Shown: positions 1 through 24,324 of the stretch, in pieces
Numbering within the stretch: position 1 is the stretch's first letter
Layout: each line of letters begins with the position of its first letter
Origin: Holothuria scabra
Taxonomy: Eukaryota > Echinodermata > Holothuroidea > Aspidochirotida > Holothuriidae
Direction of reading: 5' to 3'
Assembly (NCBI GenBank): GCA_037179385.1
Contig: CM074185.1
Span: forward strand, 12,532,866 to 12,596,865
DNA length: 64,000 nucleotides
Notes under the pieces: model-generated
Databases searched by the model: none
Seen by the model: the letters and a program-made list of their open reading frames with translations, nothing else
What the model was told of the DNA's origin: nothing
Program-made: the position numbers and the translations under genes

Positions 1-1080
1 CCTTTTTTGAACTAAGATTTGAAAATTAAGAGCTTATTTTATTGGAGAGGATATAGTATGTGTCCTATATTACCGACATAATTATATACGCATGACAAAT
101 AGACCTAGTGTCCCAAATCATTGGATTTTGGCGAAATCCTATTAAAATGTCAGCAGAATCGAAGCGCACAGAAGACAGGAAGACTTGTCCTCCAACCTGG
201 AATTTGTCTTCATGAGACATTCCAGATCATCAACCGACATTTTCAACCGCAGTGCAGTTTTCCAATTTATTTCACCTCTTCATGCATAAAATTCAGAATT
301 TTCTCCTATTTAAAAGGACAACAGTTTCGATTTCTTTCAGTTGATTTTATATGCGATCCTGAATTCGTAGGCATCAGGACTACATATTGTATGAAACCCC
401 AAATTTCTACACTTGCCCTAAAATTTTGAATTTGTCAAACCGGAAAGCGCAAATTCTGCAATAATCCTTAAAGTTTTACAATGTTCTTATTAAAACCAAT
501 TTTGGGGATGCCATTCTCTTCAAGCTTCGTGTTTTGAAAGTATTATAAGGCAAAATAACACAAAACTTTTGGCGCGTTTCGCGCACAACAAAAGTTTCGT
601 TCCTTTATGCAATGAATGCTAACACTTTACAAAAAAAAAAAAAAAACTGAAAGTCACCCCATTCCCTCCCCATCCCTTAGAAGAAAGGAAAAACTTCATC
701 CATGCACGTTATATCTCATTTGCTTTGCTGATAAGCATAGCGAAAACCATGGAACGTTAAATTTTCACAACTTTTCATCTCCCTCTGCTCAAAATCCTGG
801 GTGCGTCGGTGCGCCACTTGTGTAACACCCTGGCTTACCTAATGTAATCAACTTGAAATATTATAATTCTGCTTCATTCAGTGACTTTTTTGGGGGAGGG
901 GGGTGGGTAAATTACCGCATAAAATGCTCTTTGTTCTATGCCGTTCCCAGTGGCGGATAATGGATTTGCCAGAAGGAGGCGGGGCAGGCCACTTGGAAAA
1001 TATTGGGGGTAAATGCCAACAGGACTATTTAAGCCGAGCGTAGCCTACAAGAAACTGGAATTTTTGACTTAACAAACTCT
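1..1080. other. Upstream region, no gene recognised
   Basis: Short open frames only (for example 121-429), none with a recognisable domain. Contains poly-A at 629-646 and a G-rich tract near 892-906. A CAGTGGCGG motif at 948 looks like a hAT-type terminus but no partner end is seen. Confidence 0.5.
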
Positions 1081-1081
1081 C

Positions 1082-1745
1082 CAGATGATTCGAAACGGCA
1101 CTTCCAAATGAGAAAATATGAAACTTGGTGCATATACTTTTTGCTTTTACGTGCAATGACCGAGGAAAATGTCACATTTTAAGTTTGGGAAAGTGGATTA
1201 AAGTTTCTCTGCCCGAATGACAATGCAAGTGAAGCTCCATTAGTGGCAAGAAATGTTGAGAAAATCGAAACCTCCGTCAGACAGCCGGAAATGGCATTCC
1301 CCTCGTTTGCACGCAGAACCTAAGATTAATATCTGTCAATCTTGTTATCCTGCCTAAAAGACTATCTTAGTGGAGCGCCAACATCATTTTGCGTGGAGCA
1401 AACAGAACATTTGGAAAAGTTTCAACCCTTCACACAGTCGGAAATGTCATTTCCCGAAAGACGGTCCTATCCCACCAAAGGATCTCTAAAGACAAGCAGA
1501 GCCGTATATTGGCTCTGAAGCGCCACCATCAGTTGTGGCGGAGTGGTTCAGAAATTACTTTGGAAATCTCTACCGGGCCTCAGACAGCCGGAAAGAGTAT
1601 TCAACTGGCTTGTAAAATGAACTTAAGCTGTCGCTATTTTGTAATTCTGTTCAAAAAGACGGAGCGCGCACCATCGATTGGAGGTACAGAAAAGCCCCTA
1701 CCAGAGCCGTATATAATATGGCTCTGGTTGCTACACCGGTCTGCA
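1082..1745. repeat. Degenerate ~150-bp tandem repeats upstream of CDC7
   Basis: The motif CAGACAGCCGGAAATG recurs at 1278, 1431 (CACACAGTCGGAAATG) and 1581 (CAGACAGCCGGAAAG), spacing 153 and 150. A second shared block (GAAGCTCC/GAGCGCCAACATC/GAAGCGCCACCATC) precedes each. A weaker fourth unit starts near 1082. Two small inverted repeats, AGAGCC...GGCTCT, lie at 1498-1516 and 1703-1725. Confidence 0.6.
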
Positions 1746-1801
1746 TTTGGTAACTTCAAAGAACGACTGGTCCAGAGAGTCTAGCCATACCTTTAAAACT
1801 T

Positions 1802-1836
1802 GCCGCGGGAACTTTTGTTTTGGACATTCCCGCGGC
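1802..1836. promoter_or_regulatory. Inverted pair of E2F-like sites, candidate CDC7 promoter element
   Basis: GCCGCGGGAA (1802-1811) and TTCCCGCGGC (1827-1836) are perfect inverted copies 15 bp apart. Each contains a 7/8 match to the E2F consensus TTTCCCGC. CDC7 is expressed in the cell cycle, so an E2F input would make sense; position relative to the start of transcription is unknown. Confidence 0.45.
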
Positions 1837-2720
1837 TACACTGTAACAGTGATATTTGTATCAGACCTGCGTACACAATAGTGTATAGGCCTAGGCCTAC
1901 GGAATACAATACAATTGTGTACAATTCACTTTCCCTATCTGTCACTAGTACTGCTGAAGACTTTACTGTTTCCAGTAGCCTAGCTTAGGCTAGTTATAAC
2001 GCGAATCAAGAGTAACGTTAGAAGTGTTTTCGTTAACGTAATCGTTAAGGCCTAGTCCTAGCCTACTGAAACAATTATTCCATCAAAGAACAGATTCATA
2101 CTCATAGGCTACAGCGAGCTAGTAAGGTGAGTAATTATTGCTATCAAGTATCATTCTGAATAAATTGATGTTGCGTTAAGCCTAACGTTAGTCCTAGCCT
2201 AACGTTAGGCCTAGCGTTAGCCTTTATGTGAATGAATTTGAAAAGGCCATGTCATGTTCATAGGCTTGCTCTTTTTACTAAGTTAACGTTATCAAACATG
2301 ATATGCATAAAGCCAATACAAACTTAGGCTAAGGCAGTGAGTACGTATGGCAGGCATATTAGTATTAAGTGGTTAGCCGTGCTTGTTTGGGCTCTAATGA
2401 ATCTGTGGCAGGAACCTAACGTTAAGCCCACACTGGAAAGTACATTTGCCATACGCCAAAGAATCACGCCAAGGTGGAGGTGTTTGGAATTACAGCCACA
2501 TCAATTGTTGCAATTGTATGCCAACTGTTGTAATTTTCCCTGTAGCAGCCGGGTACGCCATACGCCAAATTTGTTGGTGTACTGTACTGTACATTTCCGT
2601 AAGCCAAAGATCCTTCTGTGAAAGACCCTACTTTCCAGTATGGCGTTAGGCCTAACATTAGCCCACGTCACATGTGGATAGGCCTAAGTACGCATGGGCT
2701 AGGCTAGTAATACTGTAGGG

Positions 2721-3041
2721 TTAAAGGGACAATCCTCTCATCCCAAACTACACTTCTAGTATGGAACTAGGCCTAGTATGAAACTCTCAATTGGCTCAGC
2801 TTTTTGATTGACTGCTAATTCAAACAATGCAGAGTACCAAAACTTATATTGCACAGTGAGAACTGTTCTGATAGTGTTTTGATTATAAAATACACATTGA
2901 GCTTTCTATATTCACCCTGAAGCAATAAAGTAAGATTGTGTCTGGATGAGGGTGAATTTTAGACAATTGTGGGAGGGGCTTAGCTAATTAAGAAGGTTAG
3001 GAGAATTGGTACTGTTTGGGATGAGAAAATTGGGCCTTTAA
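2721..3041. mobile_element. TTAA-bounded MITE, family 1
   Basis: Starts TTAAAGGGACAATCCTCTC and ends with the imperfect inverse (GATGAGAAAATTGGGCCTTTAA). Interior contains CTCATCCAGACACAATC-type sequence on the opposite strand, shared with copies at 5921, 8450, 41397 and 57722. No coding capacity. Confidence 0.75.
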
Positions 3042-3050
3042 AAGAAGGGT

Positions 3051-3608
3051 TTAAGGTCACAACAGGATTTGGTATGTTAGAGGGGTAGTTATTCTATGCA
3101 TTTTGGTGAAATTTGCATTGAAATCTGATGTGTGGTTCTCAAGATATGAGCAGGTAAAGTTTTCATATTTTCAACAAAAAGTGAACTTGAAGCAAGCACA
3201 TATGACATCACATCCCCACATAAATGGACAGTCTTTTGTTTTTCTTTAAACTTAAGACTGGGTTTACTCCTCAACAATCCCATATTATTAAAACGTGATT
3301 GCATAAGTGGTATGATAATTTTACCAACTTTGCCTCCCACACAGGGAGTAATTCCTATTCCTATTAACTTCAAGGTCAACACAACAGTCTGATAAAACAA
3401 AGGGGAACAAAGCATTTCTTGTCAATGTGAAGAAGTGAAGTAAGCTCTGCTGCCCTCAAACTCACTTTTGAGCACAAATCTACTGACTTCATCTACTGAT
3501 ATCTCGAGAAATACATGTCAGATTTGAATGGCACTCTCACCACACTGTGTAGATTTTGCTCCTCTTTCACATATAAAAATTAAATTTTTGCTTAAACTTC
3601 CCCTTTAA
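3051..3608. mobile_element. TTAA-bounded repeat, family 2
   Basis: About 558 bp between TTAAGGTCAC and CTTCCCCTTTAA. Near copies at 5365-5870 and 42190-42693 share GTGAACTTGAAGCAAGCACA and the interior AACTTCAAGGTCAACACA. No coding capacity. Confidence 0.7.
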
Positions 3609-4454
3609 GGTTAGGGATATAATACACACATACGAATATATGTGTACTTACATGCATACACATAGCCTAGGCCTATGCATAGGTAGAGGGTGGGCTACAT
3701 CGGGGTCTGTTTGTTTCCGCTCTCAGTAGTTTCCACCTGTTACTTTCCACCCCAAAAATCTTGGGGCAGAAAGTAATGATTGAACTTACATGTGTTAAAA
3801 ACAACTGTTGACTTAAAATTTCAAATCCAAGTACAAGACAACAATGAAATTTGTGGATAGGCCTAAAACTTTTTCAGCATCCTGATCGAAAAGAATGAAT
3901 TGTATGACCTTTTTTCTAAACGTCAAGTCAAATCACAGACTTGTATTTTTTTAATGTACAAGCCTACAGTGAGAATGTTGCTTGGAAAGAGGTCAACATG
4001 GCAGTAATGGGTGTCGCATTGAATAGTAGAAGACATCGATGAAGTTTGAAACTTTAAGGAAAAGTTGATGGAATCTTCATTTGACAAAAGTACCACTGAT
4101 ATCACATTTCATTCCATTACTCTCTGCCTCCCAAAAAGATGTTTTCTGCTAAAAATAAAGGGGGCGGAAAACACTGTTTTTGAGGGGCAGAAAGTAGCGA
4201 AGGTGGAAACTAACTATGACCGGCTAAATCCACACGTACAGTAATTTCATTTTTGTGCTGTTGTACTGTATGTATACTTTTAAATTTTTGACTAGAGGTA
4301 GACTTTAATTGGTTACAAGCTGAGCTGAAAAACCCATCTAACTAATTTACTAACTCTCCTCCTGTTTTTGTATTTCTTTCAAGTATCTAGACAAGACTCA
4401 CTACATTGGAAGTCACAGCCATCTATTTTTCATGACCAAAAATTCAGCATTGAA

Positions 4455-18036
<13,582 letters not shown>

Positions 18037-21000
18037 CCATCTGCAGGCCTCCTTGTTTCACCCATTTGTTAAGGCAGAGTCATTTATCTAACCGGCAGTT
18101 ATGGCAAAGTCACTTATGTATTTCCTTTGCCCACCAGCCCATACTGGCCAGATAGATAAATGACTCTCCCCTTACAGAATACACAAAAAATTTCACAATA
18201 CACCTTGGCTATATCATGTTTTTTTTCTATTTGGATGAAGAAAGTTTACTCTGAAGAAATCTTGGAATACAGTAGTCCAGAAAAAAAGAAAGAAACGATT
18301 TAAATAACAAAAATCTTGATTTGATTAACCTGAGAATTCATTCTATGTACATAAGTATAATATAAATCAGCACTCCAATGCTGGGGATTTGTGACACCTT
18401 AATTGAATCTCAGGTGTCAAGCAAGCTACTGGCCAATCACAAAACTGTGGCCATAAAGGGACTCCTACTCATCCCACTGTTTAGAAAAGCCCCTATTCCT
18501 CACAGGATCCTACTATATTCTACTTTTTGATGACCCACTTGTGTCTATATCTTGTGCTTTTCTATCCAATAGACAAGATTACATACACACTAGCCATCCA
18601 AAATATGGCCATGTCCTAAATTCAGAGGTACTTAGTAATTTCAACTTAAAAATTCAACTGTCATCTACTCAAAATAAATTCAATTGCATATTATTTTATT
18701 GTGATCATAGAAAATGACAAACAGAAATTCTACATTTTCCAAAAGCCAAATTTTGTTTCATGATGCTATTTTGTGCAAACTTCTATTGAAATAGTGTAGC
18801 ACCATAGGCATGGGATACTTCCTCTTTCTAGAGGAAATTTCCACTTCTTTTTACTTCATGCCTCTTTTTTGTGTCATAAATCTCAGCTTTTAAACTTATA
18901 CAAACAGAAATCCATATTAAAATGAAATCAATGCCCTTAGGACACTTAAAAAACTCTCCCCCTGGACTCCCAGCTCTGGTGCCTGCCTCTCAATTTCCTC
19001 TTTTTTTCAGAAGTTTCAGACTTGTTTCCTCTTTTTTTTTTTTTTTGAGTCCTGGGCTCATCCCTGGCACAAAAACATCCGATTCTGTTTTCTAGCTTTA
19101 CAAACAAATATTCCCTTCTCTATAGTAAATTATCTATGAAAAAGTTTCTCAAAGTCTTAGGGTACTGCCCGTGCAAACTGGAGGTTAGATTTTCTACTTT
19201 TTACCTACTACGGTCATCCTACTTTCACCATCTATTTGTTACCATCTGTAACTCCAAACATTGTAACGTGCAAAAACTTTGTCTATTTTTTTTTTGTCTT
19301 TTTAAGTGTGGTACATTTATAGAATGAACCTCAGACATGTTATCTCCAAAATGGCATGTACAAAATTTTTCAGCTGCTCTGGTAGCCATTTGGAGACTTG
19401 TTTCCTTATTTTTTCTACCTCCAAAATTTGTTGATAATTGTACAAATAAAACCACTGACTGGCTTTGTGTCAAACTTTTTACATTGCGTACAGAGTAATC
19501 TTTTTGAAGGATTTTGAGATTATACATGAAAGGGAGAAGGCATTCTTCACATATTTATTTTCAAAGATCTCTTAAAATTCTACTAATCTCTTAGCTTCCT
19601 TGTGAATTTTACATTTTGTTTCTGTATACAAGCATTGAATGTTGCATGGCAAATAAATGAGTTCCTCAGCATGAATTAAACAACCAACAATTTCTCCAAT
19701 CACTTTTGAAACAAATGGGTTGTGAATTAGGACCACATGGTACATTTATTCAAACTATGGGGACTGCATTTGCTCTAACAGAAAGAACAACAGTCATGTG
19801 TTGACTAAGAACCCCATCAGGGTAGCTTTGAGCAATTCCTCCCCCTCCCCTCCCCCACTCCATTGATGTCAATTTTTAAGTTCCAATAAATACATACAAT
19901 ATATTAACACCATTTTAATTCAAAAAAATAGCACACATGACACCAGATTGCATATGAAAATACGTAATGTTCCAAAGAATTCCAGGGGCAGGGGGACAAA
20001 TTGCATACCCCTTCCCCTCCTTGAGAGAAATCCTGGCTTTACCACTGTGTCCTTATCATGTGACATTACCACACCTATGGTAAAGTTCTGAACCAAGAAA
20101 ACGGGCCCCGTGAGTTCAAAGATTTTGCCCTTTCAATTGCTTTGTACTGTTACTATTTCATGACCTCATTGTTTCTGAGATTGTAAAATTCTATTCCATA
20201 ATCCATTGTAATTGCTCTTTGGAAAAGGGTCAATTGAGAAGACATGGCACTCTTTTATTTTGACAGGTTGGAGAGTACATTTAAGAATGCTTTGGAACTT
20301 TAGAAATTAACTGTAAAATTTGTTACTTTTGAAAGCAAAAACAGTAAGCCATCTAGACTGCCAGAAAAAGGGGGGGAGATAATTTTGCAACTGTCAAGGC
20401 TTTCCCTGGAAAAATTCCCCCAAGGGTTCCTACCCTTGCTTGGTGAATCGAGGCATACCACTTCTAGACTGATATGATAAATTTCAGCATGGATGATCAG
20501 TCCAACTTGGACAGTATAAAAGCATCTTCAGTAAATAAGTTTTTTAGGCATAGGTCCTGAAATTGACATGCGTACGTAAACAAGAACGAAAATTGTAAAA
20601 CCATTTCAGAAAATGATGGCAAAAGAACAGGAAATGCAGCTTTGCTTATAAACAAATATAAATTGCCTAAGTCATTCAACAACAAAATGGCTTTGATAAG
20701 TGTCAAATTTGTCATTGACTATAAAACGAGTAATCACTGGATGATACCTTATAGAATCAGGTAAGCAAGAGTAAATATCTTTTACAAACAATGAATATTC
20801 AGAAGGTATTCCGATGAATATTCAAAAAGGTATTCATTGCAAGGTATTTGCAATAAATATTCAATAGACATTCATAGGCACATGGTGTGATAAGTGACAG
20901 GATTACCAGATACAAGACATCTACAAATGTAATCAACACACCATGAATATGCAGCAACTCAGCAATATTTCATGCAACTTAATAACAACCTATACAAAGT

Positions 21001-24000
21001 CATAAATCTTAATCCCATGGAGAATAGCTGCATTCTGTTTCACTAAAGGTCCCAGACAATAAGACTGGATGTACGTGGATTCCCCTTTAAAAAGTTCCAC
21101 CAACCATCATCATATATAACTTGTGACTAAACAGAGTGTTCTCACTTGACATGATTGGCTAGCAACACCCACTGCCAGGCAGTGGCTTGAGCAGCATTTT
21201 GAAGTTGGGGGGGGGACACAACCTGTGATTTTCCCACTGGAACAGATTTTGAAGACTTTTTTTTTGCTTTCCTGCACTTCAGTTCTTGGTGATCAACTCA
21301 CGTGGGCACACTTGTGCTGGTGTGTAGTTAAGGTTGAACACTCAGTGTGTCTTTCAAACATTTCCTCTTCCTTGAACCAGTTAATCCCCCGACTGAGTGA
21401 TTTCCCCGACTGACTTCGGAAAAATTGAGTTTGCATGCTGGTTGTCAGCCGTTTCGAAGCAGCTGACAGTCAAGTAAGGGCAGGGTTTGTAACTCAATGA
21501 AAGCACAATTGAGGAGGTTATTAACCCTATTGTTTTTTTCATTCGTGAAACACTAATAACCTGAAAAAAAACCCCATTCCAGCAGCAAGATTTAGATTAA
21601 GCTTTACCTGCTGTGACAGCATAGTACAGTTGAGGTTCATATTTACTCCACTGCATGACAATGCCAGTTTTTCTCAAGGACAGACAGGCAGTTTAAATGT
21701 TAAATCCCAACCTATTTTTAACCATCCTCTCCCCCAGACTGAGGCCTCCACGTTACCAGCTGACCAACCTCAGCTGCAGACAGCCAGGCCTTGACTACAA
21801 CCCTTTTTTAGAGTAATGCAGATTCTTGCCATGTGCTGCCCATAGATAGCAGTGTATTTATCACCCAGTTCTTCAAGATTTGTGCTAGTAGTTTATAACT
21901 CCCAAATAAATTTGACACCAGTCAGTACCTTACCTTACCACAACAGTGGAAACTGTTGAAGAAAGTTTTTAAAGGGGAAGTTTGCAAGGAAAATTTTCCA
22001 ATTAGAATTTATCCCAAGATATTTTAATTGGAACTGATTAATACATAGTAAGATGAAAAAGTTTATCCCATCTAGGCTACAGTAACACAAAACAACCTAC
22101 TGTCGTTGCAAGATACAATCACTATCACATCATTATTATTTTAATTATCACCATCAAATCTGCAAGACTCCAAAAAATTTATAGCACCATTTGTTGCTTC
22201 CAGCAACAACTTCCAAATCTTTCATTAAGCTCAGCAGCCTGGTGACACATAACATTTGTATCCCTTTACAAAGTACTTTCTTTTCTTCAACTCTTTATCT
22301 ATGCAACAACTACTCTTAAACATACATATTTTGCCCTAGTGAAAATTTTTTCAACTCCTGTTAGACATCTCAATAGATTCTTGTGCAACAGTTTAATTGC
22401 ACCTACAAAAATATTTTTTATCCAATTGTATGAAACATCATTATATAATTATCACCCTGACTCCTGGAATTTTTATACATTATTATATCTTTGATGACCA
22501 TCATACAATATAGCAACAGAAAAATGTGAAAATATCTTCTTATTTTTTACACTTTGTATTCAATTTACAAAAATGAAAGTCTTGAAAAAAAACATCTTCT
22601 TCTGTAATACTGACTATACATCTTACTATATACATCATACTTTTACAACAGAAACCTTTTCAAAAAATAACAGGAACAGAATGAGCATGCTCTGTGACCT
22701 ACAACCTGCTAGGTCACCAAAAAAGATCAATTTCAAACCATGACATAATTAATATCACAAAATCACAAAAAAAATCAAAAGAGAATGAAATAATCTGATA
22801 TGCAATTTGAAATAACACAGACTGTTTAGATAACACAAACATATATAAGCACAGATAACAAAATTTGTTCACAGCAAATTTTTGCATTGAACTTAGATGG
22901 TGCGCTTCAAGCTGGCTCTCGAATTACCAAAAATATCATTTCTGAACTAATGTAGAATAGTATGGTATCTCCTTCACCCTAAACCCTCTCCCTTTTAGAA
23001 ATTCCATAAATAAACCTTTTATAATTATTTTCTAATTACTTTTTCATAAGTACTCTGTAAGTACTTGGAAACTAAAAGGGACATTGCATAAGTACTATAT
23101 TTCATTTTGGTTGAGCAAATGAGAGAGGATGGTTTTTATAGTCTCCCTGTTCCAGTCTTGCGAGAAAAAACAGAAACCAGGCTGTGAAGGAGTCTGAAGT
23201 CATAGTACCAGTCTATCTCCCATAAGCCAGGCTGATGAAGAGACTCTCAGGCAATGGCCACAAAATTCCTTGCCCTATGGCATCATCTACAAAAATATAT
23301 CACTATGTAACAGTCCTGTTGTATTGCTCAAGGAAAGATGTCCAGTATTCCGTTAACTGACTGGTAGGTTCCATTGATTATGACAAAATGTTTCTTACTT
23401 AAACTCTTTGTATGATTGAAATAGGATGTGTTCGGCAATACCTACCATCCTCAACAAAAACCCATGGGACGAACCTTTTTCCTCGCAAAAATGTTGAAGT
23501 TTCAGGATGCCTAGGGCTGCCTTAACATTGAGTGGGGGGGGGATGAAGATACATTCATTGCTTGTTTGTCCCATCACTTCTGTCAATTGTAGAATTACTC
23601 TCATGACACTCTACTGTGCAGGACAACCAATTGCTATTGTAACATTAATGAGTGATTTATGTCTGCATGTGTTGTCATTGTCAACATGAATAGTTTGCAA
23701 TACACTAATGACAAAGACTTATTATACTCCTTCATGAAGATATATAAGCCCAAAAGCAATTTATTCTGGGGGTAGGGTACAGAGGTCATCATACCCGGTG
23801 AAAGATTCACTTACATAACATGCACATATTCTCTTTTAAAAGCATGAACTTCTCACTGGCTTTTTTTTTCTACACTTGAAAGATAATACCATTCAACTAA
23901 CAGGAAGCCCTAATAAAGAGAAGATACCGAGGCTGGCCATGCAGTCCAATGAGGTAGTTTCTATACATCATTTACTGTACTCTTTACACACATTCAGTAT

Positions 24001-24145
24001 ACATATTATGTAAATACCAGCTGCTTACTGTGCATAGGCACCATGAATATCACACTAATGCCACCAATGATCTCACTATCAATATCCCACTGCTGCTACC
24101 AGTGTTACTCCTTGAAATGTTTTTTCACACCAGTTGTGCAAATCA
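18037..24145. other. Gap between convergent CDC7 and TGFBR3; both 3' UTRs
   Basis: No gene recognised. Candidate polyadenylation signals: AATAAA at 18673 (+) for CDC7; TTTATT at 23760-23765 (AATAAA on -) for TGFBR3, about 385 nt past its stop. Also one mobile element (18807-19066), clusters of GAATATTCA-type short repeats at 20786-20872, and poly-T at 19032-19046. Confidence 0.45.
18807..19066 (-). mobile_element. hAT-like MITE, family with 43175-43487
   Basis: Begins GGCATGGGATACTTCCTC and ends GCTCATCCCTG; interior rich in CCTCTTTTTT. Flanks GCACCATA (18799-18806) and GCACAAAA (19067-19074) agree at 6 of 8. Confidence 0.6.
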
Positions 24146-24324
24146 TCATGCTTGAGGATCTGGGAAACCATCATAAAGACCTTCATGGGGGATGTTGTTT
24201 GGGTTAATCCCATCTTGAATAAAAGGTTGCATTTCAAAACGAGCTTCTCCGTTGGGTAAGTGACCATTTGGGATGTGTCCGTTTCCAACAGGGGAGTTAA
24301 CAGGTGAAGGAGATGAAGGCACTC
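24146..24324 (-). CDS. TGFBR3: TGFBR3 exon j (cytoplasmic tail, stop)
   Basis: 179 nt including TGA (24148-24146). Tail begins RVPSSPSPVNSPVGNG, Ser/Pro-rich like the vertebrate VPTSPPASEN region, and ends DGFPDPQA. The vertebrate C-terminal PDZ ligand (S-T-A) is not present. Acceptor ATTTTCAG. Confidence 0.92.

Larger units (their letters stand above)
2127..4383 (+). other. Possible 5' UTR intron of CDC7
   Basis: A perfect donor AAG|GTGAGT sits at 2127 and the acceptor of the first coding exon ends at 4383, so a non-coding first exon ending at 2126 is plausible. No transcript evidence. The interval holds GGCCTA/CGTTAG-rich short repeats (2160-2720) and two TTAA-bounded elements listed separately. 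Confidence 0.4.

Noticed and set aside
121..429. 102-codon open frame at the left edge
   Set aside because: Begins with TTG rather than ATG, no domain, no splice or codon-use support.
948..1010. CAGTGGCGG as the left end of a hAT MITE
   Set aside because: No matching right end or 8-bp flank repeat found downstream.
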